A stretch of 64,000 nt of DNA, taken from the NCBI GenBank assembly GCA_003712125.1, contig RHLF01000002.1, positions 310,001-374,000 on the forward strand. The letters run 5' to 3'. This DNA comes from Allomuricauda sp. (GTDB lineage: Bacteria > Bacteroidota > Bacteroidia > Flavobacteriales > Flavobacteriaceae). Below the pieces are notes generated by a model that had not been told where the DNA came from, ran no database searches, and worked only from the letters and a program-made list of their open reading frames with translations. This document shows, piece after piece, positions 16,057-24,436 of this stretch (the first letter of the stretch is position 1; every line of letters begins with the position of its first letter). A program made the translations under genes and the position numbers.

Positions 16057-18258
16057 ATGACCATCTCTATTTGGAGGTACAGTCATCTTATTTTGGCGCT
16101 TGCATCGGGCCTTTTTTTGATTCTGGCATCAGTAACCGGTATCATTCTTGCCTTTGAGCCCATTCAGAGTGCTTCCGAGTCCCATCAAACCGTTGATCTT
16201 TCTAAGGTTTCCGTAGCCGAAACCATCGGCATTTTTCAGGAACGGTATGATGAGGTGTTATCGCTCAAAGTTGATGAAAACGATTTTCTGCTGGCCGAAG
16301 TGGTGACGCACCAAGGGGAGAGCAAAAGAATCTTTGCCAATCCCCAAACCGGTGAGGAGTTGGGTATTCCCAAACCACAATCCAAGCTCTTCCAATTTAC
16401 GACCAACCTACATCGTTCCCTCTTTTTAAAAGGTGTCGGTCGCTTTTTTGTGGGATTGGTTTCCTTCCTACTCTGTCTTATCGCAATTACGGGTTTGATT
16501 CTCATTACAAAACGACAAGGAGGGCTATTCAAATTGTTTTCGAAAGTGCAAAGGGACTATTTCGAAATGCGCTATCACGTCATTTTTGGACGATGGTTCT
16601 TAGTGCCTATTATTATTTTGGCTGCGACCGGGGTCTATCTTTCTGCTGAAAAATTTTCCTTGCTTCCTTCAACAATAGTTATACATGATACCGTTGAACC
16701 AGAAGCTCGCTCGAATTTTGAATTGTCTCCTTCAGAATTACCTGTTTTTAAGGCCATGCAGCTTGATGAGGTTCGCTCAATTACCTTTCCGTTTTCAGAG
16801 TTTCCCGAAGATTACTTTGAAGTTGCCTTAAAGGATAGGGAGTTATATATACATCAATACTCGGGCGACATTTTAAGTGACCGTTCATATCCGTTCACAG
16901 CACTTGCCAGCCGTTGGAGTATGATCTTGCATACAGGCCAGGGCTCTATAATCTGGTCAATAGTTTTGTTGTTTGCAAGTGGCTCGATTTTGTTCTTCAT
17001 GTATTCAGGATTCATAATGTGGAGGAAACGTGTGAAAAGCACAAAAGTTCAAAAGGCCTTAGAGGATAAGGACGAATGTTCCCATATCATTTTGGTGGGT
17101 TCGGAAACGGGCAATACCTTCAAATTTGCCCAGGTTTTGGAAAAGGCCTTGATCGAGGGAGGAAAATCCGTTTTCGTATCGGAGTTGAATGCCTATACAA
17201 CCTATGCGAAAGCCCAACATATCATCGTGCTTACGGCAACTTATGGGGAAGGGGAGGCTCCTACCAACGCCAGAAATTTCAAAGATTTGGTCCATCAAGT
17301 CACTCCTAAAAACCAACTTTCGTTTAGTGTTGTGGCTTTTGGGTCCTTGCTGTACCCTGATTATTGCCGGTTTGGCGTTGAGGTGGATGAACTCTTGGCA
17401 GCGCAAGAACGCTTTGACGCACTTCTGCCCCTTTATAAAATCAATAACCAATCAATCGGGGCATTTATCGATTGGTCGAAGTCTTGGGGAAATGAGACAG
17501 GAGTCGACTTAAAAATTAAACCCTTTGAAAAGGAAAAGAAATACCCGCAGCGAAAACCCTTCGAAGTAGTCCATTGTACAGAGCCAAATGAAGATAAAAC
17601 CTATCTTTTGAGGCTTAAACCACAAAAAAAGACCAAATTCCAATCTGGCGACTTGCTTGCTTATACACCAGAAAAAGAAGGCCTTCCAAGGCAATACTCC
17701 ATAGCGAAGGTCCAAGAAGAGATTTTACTGAGCATTAAAAGGCATGAGTTTGGTGTGGTATCCAAAGCACTTGCTGAACTGGAACAGGGCAGCATTATTC
17801 GAGCTGCCGTTATAAAGAACAAAGAATTTCATTATCCCAAATACGCGCCTGAAATCATATGCATTTCAAATGGAACGGGGATAGCCCCCTTCTTGGGGAT
17901 GATCTCTGAAAATGTGAACAATAAACCTTTACACCTGTATTGGGGTGGGAGGCGAAAGAGTTCTTTTGCCATTTATAAGGAATATGTAGATGAGGCCTTG
18001 AACTCCGGTAAACTTACCCGCGTCAATTATGCGTACTCTCAAGACGCTGAGGCCAAAACCTATGTGCAGGAGTTGCTAAGAAAAGACAAATCGGAAATCG
18101 CAAAGAAATTAAATGCTGGGGCGGTAGTGATGATTTGCGGTTCTATTGCCATGCAACGCGAAGTTTTAGACGTTTTGGAACAGATCAGTAATGTTCTTTT
18201 AAATAAGCCCTTGAGCGAATTTGAACATCAAGAACAATTAAAAATGGATTGTTATTAG
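16057..18258 (+). CDS. PepSY-TM / flavodoxin / FAD-NAD(P) reductase fusion (membrane iron reductase candidate)
   Basis: The product is 733 residues. The first third (about 1-330) is a PepSY-associated membrane domain with four helices, including YSHLILALASGLFLILAS and a helix near 300-325, and the haem-ligand candidate His in FTTNLHRSLFLK and in LHTGQG. Next is a flavodoxin-like domain (about 345-490), with ILVGSETGNTFKFAQ (phosphate loop) and TATYGEGEAPTNA. Last is a sulfite-reductase-type FAD/NAD(P) module (about 505-733), with RQYSIAK (FAD), NGTGIAPFLGMI, and the end CGSIAMQREVLDVL. It probably moves electrons from cytosolic NAD(P)H across the inner membrane, for example to reduce ferric iron or free iron from haem or siderophore. 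The substrate is inferred from the iron-gene context. Confidence 0.85.
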   Translation: MTISIWRYSHLILALASGLFLILASVTGIILAFEPIQSASESHQTVDLSKVSVAETIGIFQERYDEVLSLKVDENDFLLAEVVTHQGESKRIFANPQTGEELGIPKPQSKLFQFTTNLHRSLFLKGVGRFFVGLVSFLLCLIAITGLILITKRQGGLFKLFSKVQRDYFEMRYHVIFGRWFLVPIIILAATGVYLSAEKFSLLPSTIVIHDTVEPEARSNFELSPSELPVFKAMQLDEVRSITFPFSEFPEDYFEVALKDRELYIHQYSGDILSDRSYPFTALASRWSMILHTGQGSIIWSIVLLFASGSILFFMYSGFIMWRKRVKSTKVQKALEDKDECSHIILVGSETGNTFKFAQVLEKALIEGGKSVFVSELNAYTTYAKAQHIIVLTATYGEGEAPTNARNFKDLVHQVTPKNQLSFSVVAFGSLLYPDYCRFGVEVDELLAAQERFDALLPLYKINNQSIGAFIDWSKSWGNETGVDLKIKPFEKEKKYPQRKPFEVVHCTEPNEDKTYLLRLKPQKKTKFQSGDLLAYTPEKEGLPRQYSIAKVQEEILLSIKRHEFGVVSKALAELEQGSIIRAAVIKNKEFHYPKYAPEIICISNGTGIAPFLGMISENVNNKPLHLYWGGRRKSSFAIYKEYVDEALNSGKLTRVNYAYSQDAEAKTYVQELLRKDKSEIAKKLNAGAVVMICGSIAMQREVLDVLEQISNVLLNKPLSEFEHQEQLKMDCY

Positions 18259-18275
18259 GGTGCCATTATAAATGC

Positions 18276-18306
18276 ATCAAGGGGTTAACAATCGTAACCC
18301 CTTGAT
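18276..18306. terminator. Convergent terminator between the PepSY reductase gene and nrdA
   Basis: ATCAAGGGGTTA-N7-TAACCCCTTGAT is a perfect 12-bp inverted repeat between two convergent genes. T-tracts are weak, but strength and position support a bidirectional terminator. Confidence 0.75.
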
Positions 18307-18336
18307 ACTCATAAATACTAATTGTTGTTGTATTAT

Positions 18337-20127
18337 CTAAGCTTCGCAGCTCACACATTCTTTCTTCTGCTTAAATTTTTGAGCAGCGTTCATGCTGTGT
18401 TGATAGTATAATGACTTTAGGCCCAGTTTCCATGCCGTCACATGTATTTTGTTGACTTCTTTGGTCGGCATGTCGGGGTGAATGATAATATTGACCGATT
18501 GTCCCTGATCGATATGGTTTTGACGGTTGGCCGCTTGGTAAACGATATCCATTTGGTCAATCTCAGAATAGGTCTTAAATACAGCCTTTTCCTCCTCGGT
18601 TAAAAACTCCAAATGTTGCACGGAACCATCACGATCACGGATACTTTTCCAAATTTCAGGGGTATTCATTCCTTTTTCATCGAGCAATTCCATCAAATAT
18701 TTGTTTTTGATGGTCACTTTTATTTTGGCAATATCTTTTACATAGATGTTTGACCAAATCGGTTCGATTCCCTGTGATACCTGTCCAAGAATAAAAGCTG
18801 AAGAAGTAGTTGGTGCTACTGCATTCAAGGTGGCGTTTCGACGCCCATACCCTTCCAATACTTTTGGTTCACCAAATCTTTCGGCCAAAGCTTCCGAAGC
18901 TTTATACGATTTCTCTTTTATGGTTCTAAAGATTTCGCTGTTCAAATCATAGGCTTCCTGACTGTTGAACGCAATTCTTTTGGATTGCAATAGGGAATGC
19001 CAACCCAATGCCCCTAGACCAAGGGCACGATTTTCCTTTGCAAAATTGTAGGCACGCTCCATAAAGAGGAAGGTTTGACGGTCATCTCTATTTGCTGAAT
19101 CACGATAGGCTTCCAGTTTTTCTAAAAACTCTGTTATCACAGCATCCAAGAAGTGAACCATGGTTTCTACAGCATCGGTATTCTTCCATTTGTCATAATG
19201 CAAAAGGTTGATGCTCGAAAGCACACATACAAAGGACCAGTTATCATTTGAGGGCAACATGATTTCAGTGCACAGGTTACTGGCGTAAATTTGATGTTGC
19301 TTATCGCGGAACACATCTGCAGCACCATTGTTGGCGTTGTCACTAAAGAAAACATAAGGATAACCCATTTCAGCTCGGCTCTGCAACACCTTTGCCCAAA
19401 CGGTTCGTTTGTCAACATCCCCATCCACCATTTCTTGCATCCATTGGTTGCTGACGGTTACCCCGTGCGTCAACTGCTGAATGGGGTTTCCTTCGGTACC
19501 GATCTCTAAAAACTCCTTGATATCCGGATGATCAATTGGTAAATAGGGAGAAAAACGTCCTCTTCGCACCGAACCTTGGCTGACCACATCGACCATAGAT
19601 TCGAACAATTGCATGATATGAACGGCACCCGAGGCTTCACCATTATTTTTTACTGGGGCCCCTCGATGACGAATTTTCCCAAAATAGCCTGATGTGCCAC
19701 CACCCAACTTCGACATCATGCCTACTTCAGATTGTGTATAGAGAATATTGCCCATGTCGTCATCAATATGAGAACCAAAACAACTGATAGGCAATCCGCG
19801 TTCCTTGCCAAAATTTGACCAAACCGGTGAGGCCAGTGAAAAGAATCCTTCGGACATATAATTGTAGAACTTGTCGGCATAACCGTCAATTTTTAAAATC
19901 TGTTCCGCATGTTCTGCAATTTCACGAATACGTCCTTTGGGTGTTGCCCCTTCGGTCAGGTAACCTGACGCTAGAAACTGTTGACTGTATTCGTTTAACC
20001 ATTCGAACCCCTGTTCGTCCTCAGACTTGAGACTTGTCAACGCAGTTTTTCTTGCATTTACAAGCTGTTGGGTGCTGTTCTCTTCGGTTGTTTGGTTTGT
20101 TTGGTTCTCGATTTTGATTTTTTCCAT
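18337..20127 (-). CDS. nrdA: Class I ribonucleotide reductase, large subunit
   Basis: This enzyme reduces ribonucleoside diphosphates to deoxyribonucleotides. The chain is only 596 residues because the usual N-terminal ATP-cone is missing. Catalytic features are present: PISCFGSHIDD (first redox Cys), ASNLCTEIMLPS (thiyl-radical Cys and Glu), FVCVLSSINL (second redox Cys), the allosteric region GGGTSGYFGKIR, the NATLNAVAPTTSS loop, the YYQHSMNAAQKF tyrosine pair, and the C-terminal shuttle CVSC. It lies 3 bases downstream of nrdB in one operon. Overall activity control must come from the ATP-cone on NrdB. Confidence 0.95.
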   Translation of the reverse strand: MEKIKIENQTNQTTEENSTQQLVNARKTALTSLKSEDEQGFEWLNEYSQQFLASGYLTEGATPKGRIREIAEHAEQILKIDGYADKFYNYMSEGFFSLASPVWSNFGKERGLPISCFGSHIDDDMGNILYTQSEVGMMSKLGGGTSGYFGKIRHRGAPVKNNGEASGAVHIMQLFESMVDVVSQGSVRRGRFSPYLPIDHPDIKEFLEIGTEGNPIQQLTHGVTVSNQWMQEMVDGDVDKRTVWAKVLQSRAEMGYPYVFFSDNANNGAADVFRDKQHQIYASNLCTEIMLPSNDNWSFVCVLSSINLLHYDKWKNTDAVETMVHFLDAVITEFLEKLEAYRDSANRDDRQTFLFMERAYNFAKENRALGLGALGWHSLLQSKRIAFNSQEAYDLNSEIFRTIKEKSYKASEALAERFGEPKVLEGYGRRNATLNAVAPTTSSAFILGQVSQGIEPIWSNIYVKDIAKIKVTIKNKYLMELLDEKGMNTPEIWKSIRDRDGSVQHLEFLTEEEKAVFKTYSEIDQMDIVYQAANRQNHIDQGQSVNIIIHPDMPTKEVNKIHVTAWKLGLKSLYYQHSMNAAQKFKQKKECVSCEA

Positions 20128-20130
20128 GTG

Positions 20131-21405
20131 CTAAAAAAGGTCGTCGCTAGTTATACTTTGTGTTCTCTTACTATAGTTTATAGAGCGCTTTACAAAAAAG
20201 TCCCCGTGTTTTGTTCCTATGATTTCATCATCAAACCATTCGGTCTCTGCCAGCAGTTTTTGATCAACATCAAATATTTTATTGATTCCAATACTCTCAA
20301 GCGAGTTATTGAATCGGTTCTTCAAAAATTCATTGACCACCGCTTTGGGTAGAAAATCCAACTCCCCATTCTCGAAGATCCAGTCTACTACCTTGCTTTC
20401 GGCAGTGAATGCTTCTTCACATAGGTTCTGTATGGCCAACTGGTAATTTTCATCAAACCACTCAGGGTGTTCTTTCTGAATGATCTTGATAAGGTCTATG
20501 CCAAAGTCTCCGTGAATTTGTTCTTCTTTTGAAGTGGCTTCCACAACATTGGAAATGCCTTTCAACATGTTCTTGTGCTTGTTGAACGCCATAATGATCA
20601 AGAACTGGGAGAATAGGGAAACATGTTCAATAAACAATGAAAACAGAAGAATTGACTCCGCATATTCTTTATTGTCTTCGCTTTTGGCATTTTTCAAAGC
20701 AGATTCTAAATATTGAACCCGCTTCATGATGGCCGGCTTCTTTTTGAGTGATTCAAATTCGGTATTCAACCCTAAGACTTCCAAAAGATGTGAATAGGCA
20801 TCGTGGTGGCGCACTTCACTTTCTGCAAAGGTGGCTCCAACCGATCCTATTTCAGGTTTGGGCATTCTTTGATAGATATCACCCCAAAATGTCTTTACCG
20901 CTACCTCAATCTGTGAAATGGCCAACATGGTATTCGTGATGGCACTTCGCTCAACTTCAGTCAACCGTGATTTGAAATCTTGAATATCGCTGGTAAAATT
21001 AAATTCGGTGTGGATCCAATACGAATGACGAATGGCCGGAACATACTCATAAAGTTCTGGGTATTCGTACGGTTTAAGATTGATACGTTTCTCAAAAACA
21101 TTGGATTGTCTGCTTTGGGCCTGTTGATTTCGATAGATGATATAGGCTTTGGCCACATCTTGAAATTCGCTCTGCATCAATTTATGTTCCACGACATCCT
21201 GAATTTCTTCAATGGTTGGGATGTAATTTTCATCCATTCCTTTGCGTTGCAACAACACTTCATATACCTGATCGGCAATTCGTTGTGCATCAGACATTTG
21301 ACCATTATCGACGGCTGTCATGGCCTTTAAAACGGCATTGGTGATCTTATAAAGCGCAAAAGGTTGCTGACTAAAATCCCTTTTAGTGATATAGGTAATT
21401 TCCAT
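20131..21405 (-). CDS. nrdB: Class I ribonucleotide reductase, radical subunit with N-terminal ATP-cone
   Basis: The product is 424 residues. Residues about 1-95 are an ATP-cone, normally found on NrdA: ITKRDFSQQPFALYKITNAV, then PTIEEIQDVVEHKLM and DVAKAYIIYRNQ. The remainder is the ferritin-like NrdB core with metal ligands in FAESEVRHHDAY (E, H and the tyrosine at the radical position), SLFIEHVSLFSQF and SKEEQIHGDF. The tail (TSDDLF) fits the NrdA-docking peptide. Known ATP-cone NrdBs from Leeuwenhoekiella and Flavobacterium change oligomeric state with dATP, and some use a di-manganese cofactor; the same regulation is likely here. Mn use cannot be read from sequence. Confidence 0.95.
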   Translation of the reverse strand: MEITYITKRDFSQQPFALYKITNAVLKAMTAVDNGQMSDAQRIADQVYEVLLQRKGMDENYIPTIEEIQDVVEHKLMQSEFQDVAKAYIIYRNQQAQSRQSNVFEKRINLKPYEYPELYEYVPAIRHSYWIHTEFNFTSDIQDFKSRLTEVERSAITNTMLAISQIEVAVKTFWGDIYQRMPKPEIGSVGATFAESEVRHHDAYSHLLEVLGLNTEFESLKKKPAIMKRVQYLESALKNAKSEDNKEYAESILLFSLFIEHVSLFSQFLIIMAFNKHKNMLKGISNVVEATSKEEQIHGDFGIDLIKIIQKEHPEWFDENYQLAIQNLCEEAFTAESKVVDWIFENGELDFLPKAVVNEFLKNRFNNSLESIGINKIFDVDQKLLAETEWFDDEIIGTKHGDFFVKRSINYSKRTQSITSDDLF

Positions 21406-21408
21406 TAA

Positions 21409-21473
21409 AAATGTGATTTGCTAAAGAATCGTCAACTTAACGACATTGTAAAATTCACATTTTGTTCACATTT
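21409..21473. promoter_or_regulatory. Repeated TCACATTT elements upstream of nrdB
   Basis: Two direct copies of TTCACATTT lie at 21454-21462 and 21465-21473 (11-base period), and an inverted copy (AAATGTGA) at 21409-21416 sits just before the nrdB ATG. The arrangement looks like an operator for the nrdBA operon. The regulator is not known. Confidence 0.35.
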
Positions 21474-21588
21474 ATTTTACGTTGTCGAATTTGGGATTTC
21501 AACAATTTTATCAACAACACCCATTTCTATAAAATTCCAGTGATTTATTGGGAGTTGGACGGCATCACATAGAAAAATTTAGAGCTTT

Positions 21589-22269
21589 TCACAGTTTTTT
21601 TGTCACCCAACCACTGTAAATGCTGGCTTGAAAAAAGCGAGTAGGTGATTCAAAACCTGATTTGACCAAAAGTTTTTCCAACTCTTCTTCAGTGGTACGA
21701 AATAACTTATGCGTAATCCGCTCAATGCGTTCGCTAACTTCTTTTTCAGGAAGGTGATTTGGCAGTATTGCTTTTAGTATATCAAGGTTGCCCTTCAATT
21801 GATCCCTATTGCCCAAAATACCCATAATAACAAAAGTTGCACCAGGCAGTAACCTTTGTCTAATTTGGTGCAATAAGGCAAGTTTTTCATTAGGATATTT
21901 AATAAAATGAAGTACGAGGATCAGCGAAGCCGCTCCAAAGCGTAATTTGGTATTCAGTTGACCAATTTGTCCGTTTATTAATTCAATACCATCGTATGGG
22001 GACAACTTTTTTTTAGCAATTTGTATCATTTCCGGGGAGGGGTCTACTCCCGTTATCGACCATCCTGGATCAAACTCCTTTAGGCTTATTAATTCATTGC
22101 CAGTGCCACAACCCACGGCAAGCATGTTTTTTTTGGAAACATCTGCCAATATTTTCGGAAAAATGGACATAAAGTAATCGTAATTGGGTATCCATTGTTG
22201 CACAAAACCATCGTAACCTTTGGCTCGTTTCCCCTCAAATTTGGCTAAATCCAATTCGTTTTCATTCAT
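21589..22269 (-). CDS. Class I SAM-dependent methyltransferase
   Basis: This 226-residue cytoplasmic enzyme has a Rossmann methyltransferase core: motif I NMLAVGCGTGNELISL at about 48-63, the acidic ribose-binding end of strand 2 in WSITGVDPSPEMI, and motif IV/V ASLILVLHFIKYPNEK. The C-terminal segment (FRTTEEELEKLLVKSGF) is common in small-molecule methyltransferases. The substrate is unknown. It is divergent from the Fur-family gene, and the dyad at 22285-22307 lies 16 bases before its start, so it may be controlled with iron genes. Confidence 0.8.
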   Translation of the reverse strand: MNENELDLAKFEGKRAKGYDGFVQQWIPNYDYFMSIFPKILADVSKKNMLAVGCGTGNELISLKEFDPGWSITGVDPSPEMIQIAKKKLSPYDGIELINGQIGQLNTKLRFGAASLILVLHFIKYPNEKLALLHQIRQRLLPGATFVIMGILGNRDQLKGNLDILKAILPNHLPEKEVSERIERITHKLFRTTEEELEKLLVKSGFESPTRFFQASIYSGWVTKKL

Positions 22270-22284
22270 TCTTCGCAGGGTTTG

Positions 22285-22307
22285 TTATTTAGAATGATTA
22301 AAAATAA
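22285..22307. promoter_or_regulatory. Fur-box-like dyad between methyltransferase and fur-family gene
   Basis: TTATTTAGAA-TGA-TTAAAAATAA: the left arm differs from TTATTTAGAC at one base and the right arm is weaker. Spacing equals the other copies. It lies just upstream of the -7 box TATTTTTG at 22309-22316 of the fur-like gene, which suggests autoregulation. Confidence 0.5.
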
Positions 22308-22331
22308 CTATTTTTGAGGAAAACCTAAACT

Positions 22332-22784
22332 ATGGCTTGTGTAAGTAGCTATAAGATTATTAAGGGAGTGTTTACTGAATTTCTGGAAAGAAACGGGCAT
22401 CGAAAAACGCCTGAGCGCTATGCTATTCTGGAAGAGCTTTACAATAGTGATGATCATTTGGATATTGATTCGCTCTATATTTTGATGAAAGAGAAAAAGT
22501 ATCGTGTTAGCCGAGCCACCTTGTACAATACCATGGAACTTTTATTGGAATGTAATCTAGTGCGTAAACATCGATTTGGAGATAAGGTGTTCAAGTACGA
22601 GAAGTCACTATTTAGTAGCAAGCATGACCATGTCATATTAACAGATACAGGCGAGGTTTTAGAATTTAGTGATCCACGTATTCAAAATATTAAAGAGACT
22701 ATTGAAGAGGTCTTTAATATCAATATTGATGAACACTCCTTGTATTTCTATGGGATACGGAATGAAGTAAAGGTGAGGAAATAA
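22332..22784 (+). CDS. Fur-family transcriptional regulator lacking structural zinc cysteines
   Basis: The product is 150 residues. The winged-helix DNA-binding domain (about 10-85) has [17 protein letters not shown] and the recognition helix [18 protein letters not shown]. The dimerisation domain keeps the metal-sensing [18 protein letters not shown], but the two positions that are Cys in canonical Fur (CxxCG) are Leu and Thr, and the second CxxC near the C-terminus is absent ([11 protein letters not shown]). It is thus a Fur relative with an altered zinc site. It is the obvious candidate to bind the repeated dyads around the neighbouring iron operons. It could sense iron, haem or another metal. 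Confidence 0.88.
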   Translation: MACVSSYKIIKGVFTEFLERNGHRKTPERYAILEELYNSDDHLDIDSLYILMKEKKYRVSRATLYNTMELLLECNLVRKHRFGDKVFKYEKSLFSSKHDHVILTDTGEVLEFSDPRIQNIKETIEEVFNINIDEHSLYFYGIRNEVKVRK

Positions 22785-22821
22785 GTAAGCTCGCTCCACG
22801 TCGTATTGTTAAATTTCATTT

Positions 22822-22844
22822 TTATTTAGAATTAATTTAGATAA
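22822..22844. promoter_or_regulatory. Fur-box-like dyad upstream of the DUF4856 operon
   Basis: TTATTTAGAA-TTA-ATTTAGATAA has the same 10-3-10 layout as the other copies. It lies 76 bases before the DUF4856 start; a second half-site follows at 22902-22911. Confidence 0.55.
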
Positions 22845-22901
22845 GTCTTTGCCAAAAGATCACGGCATTATATATTCGCAACTCAAAACAATTAATAATT
22901 G

Positions 22902-22911
22902 GTCTAAATAA
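22902..22911 (+). promoter_or_regulatory. Exact dyad half-site directly before the DUF4856 gene
   Basis: GTCTAAATAA is identical to the right arm of the dyads at 13040 and 30342, 8 bases before the ATG at 22920. Its left arm is poor. Together with the dyad at 22822 it may make a double operator. Confidence 0.4.
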
Positions 22912-22919
22912 AAATAATT

Positions 22920-24311
22920 ATGAAAACCTTAAAATATTTTTCAATAGTTCTGATGGCAGGTTTGTTTTTCGTGGCTTGTTCCAATGACGATGACGCCACC
23001 GGGCCTACGTGTACTGATGGCATCCAAAACGGCGATGAAACCGGCGTCGATTGCGGGGGCAGTTGTGCCCCTTGCGAGGTTGCGGCCACTTGTGACGATG
23101 GCATCCAAAACGGTGATGAAGAAGGTGTGGATTGTGGTGGAAGTTCCTGTTCGCCCTGTACCACCGGAATTGAAATTCCGGCGACCTATGTGTTTGAGCG
23201 TAACGGCGAATCTACGGTAAGCTTTAGTGGACAAACAACACGTCTCTTGATGGCGCGTGAAGTGCTTGGGCTGCTTAGGGACAATACCTCTACTGAGGCT
23301 GACATCGATGCCGCATTTGACCACCAAGAAGGTGCTATGGACTTTAGTGATGATGACTTAAATGCTTCTGATAAGCAAGTAAGAAACAAAACTGCAGGAT
23401 CATACGTCTTTAGCCAACTTTTACCGGCCGTTGCCTCAATTGCCGTCAAAGCAGATTTTGATGGTTATATCGCAGAACAGGTCAACGAGGTGTTCCCATT
23501 TTGGAACCAAGTAGCTACAGAAGGGAATGCCGGTCAATTGCCTGATGGTTCTTCAACACGTTATGTGAATGCAAGAGGATTGGAAGTTGATCAAGCTTTT
23601 ATCAAAGGTTTGACAGGAGCCTTTGTGTCTGATCAAATTCTTAATAATTATACCGATCCTGGTCAGCTGGCCCAATTTGAAGACGATAATGATAACGATG
23701 TTATTGTTGATGGTAAGACCTATACCGACATGGAGCACGATTGGGATGAAGCCTATGGTTATTTCTTTGGTGTGGCAGCCGATGGCGAAAATCCAGTAGC
23801 TGCATTGCTTGATGGTGGTGATCCAGGTGATTTCAGTTCTGGGTCTGACGAGTTCCTATACAAGTATGTGGATAATGTAGAAGCCAATTTCGATGGAACC
23901 GCCGCAGCTATTTTTGACGCGTACAAAGCAGGGAGAACTGCTATCGTTAACAAGGATTATGACGAGCGCGATGCCCAGGCCGATATCCTAAGGGAGAAGA
24001 TAGCCATGTTGGTTGCGGTACGAGCAATTCATTACCTAAAAGCAGGTGCGAGTGGTGTTGGTGGAACAAATCAAGGAGGTACTTTTCATGATTTGTCTGA
24101 AGCTTACGGCTTTATTTACAGTTTGCAATTTCTAAGATCGCCAGGTTCTGATTTAGCGTTCTATTTCTCAAGAGATGAAGTTCTTGGATACTTGGATACC
24201 ATTTACAATACACCAACGAATGGATTTTGGAATGTAACCACTGAGAATCTCGATGAGGTTGCAGAGGCAATAGCTGCCAAATTTAGCTTTACAGCTGCGG
24301 AAGTTGACTAA
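22920..24311 (+). CDS. DUF4856 lipoprotein with two Cys-rich repeats
   Basis: The product is 463 residues. The lipobox GLFFVAC puts the lipidated Cys at about residue 20. Two near-identical Cys-rich units follow (about 30-81, each with DGIQNGDE, GVDCGG and CxxC). Then the DUF4856 domain starts at IPATYVFERNGESTVSFSGQ and runs to the end. This domain is helical and imelysin-like; it holds GTFHDLSEAYGF, a His-Glu motif reminiscent of the GxHxxE metal site of imelysin. It is probably an outer-membrane metal-binding lipoprotein. It leads the operon, though a strong terminator stands between it and the imelysin gene. Confidence 0.82.
   Translation: MKTLKYFSIVLMAGLFFVACSNDDDATGPTCTDGIQNGDETGVDCGGSCAPCEVAATCDDGIQNGDEEGVDCGGSSCSPCTTGIEIPATYVFERNGESTVSFSGQTTRLLMAREVLGLLRDNTSTEADIDAAFDHQEGAMDFSDDDLNASDKQVRNKTAGSYVFSQLLPAVASIAVKADFDGYIAEQVNEVFPFWNQVATEGNAGQLPDGSSTRYVNARGLEVDQAFIKGLTGAFVSDQILNNYTDPGQLAQFEDDNDNDVIVDGKTYTDMEHDWDEAYGYFFGVAADGENPVAALLDGGDPGDFSSGSDEFLYKYVDNVEANFDGTAAAIFDAYKAGRTAIVNKDYDERDAQADILREKIAMLVAVRAIHYLKAGASGVGGTNQGGTFHDLSEAYGFIYSLQFLRSPGSDLAFYFSRDEVLGYLDTIYNTPTNGFWNVTTENLDEVAEAIAAKFSFTAAEVD
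23010..23160 (+). repeat. Tandem Cys-rich repeat within the DUF4856 gene
   Basis: Two units with an 81-base period each encode C-x-DGIQNGDE-x-GVDCGG-x-C-x-PC. The DNA is similar between copies, suggesting a fairly recent tandem duplication or strong constraint. Cys spacing suggests disulfides or a metal site. Confidence 0.8.
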
Positions 24312-24358
24312 TTCCATAGCAAATACATGACTATCGTAATCTCGAAATAAGAATAAAT

Positions 24359-24402
24359 AATAAAGGATGCACTACATCATGTTCTGCATCCTTTATTTTT
24401 GT
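24359..24402 (+). terminator. Strong terminator between DUF4856 and imelysin genes
   Basis: TAAAGGATGCA-N13-TGCATCCTTTA is a perfect 11-bp stem (13 with flanking A-T pairs), followed by TTTTTGTT. Expression of the downstream genes would need read-through or another promoter. Confidence 0.85.
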
Positions 24403-24436
24403 TCCAGAAAAATTTTAATTTGAAAAAAAAAGCACA

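Noticed and set aside
21508-21516. DnaA-box-like TTATCAACA near nrdB
   Set aside because: A single copy with one mismatch and no AT-rich unwinding region or dnaA gene nearby; not an origin.
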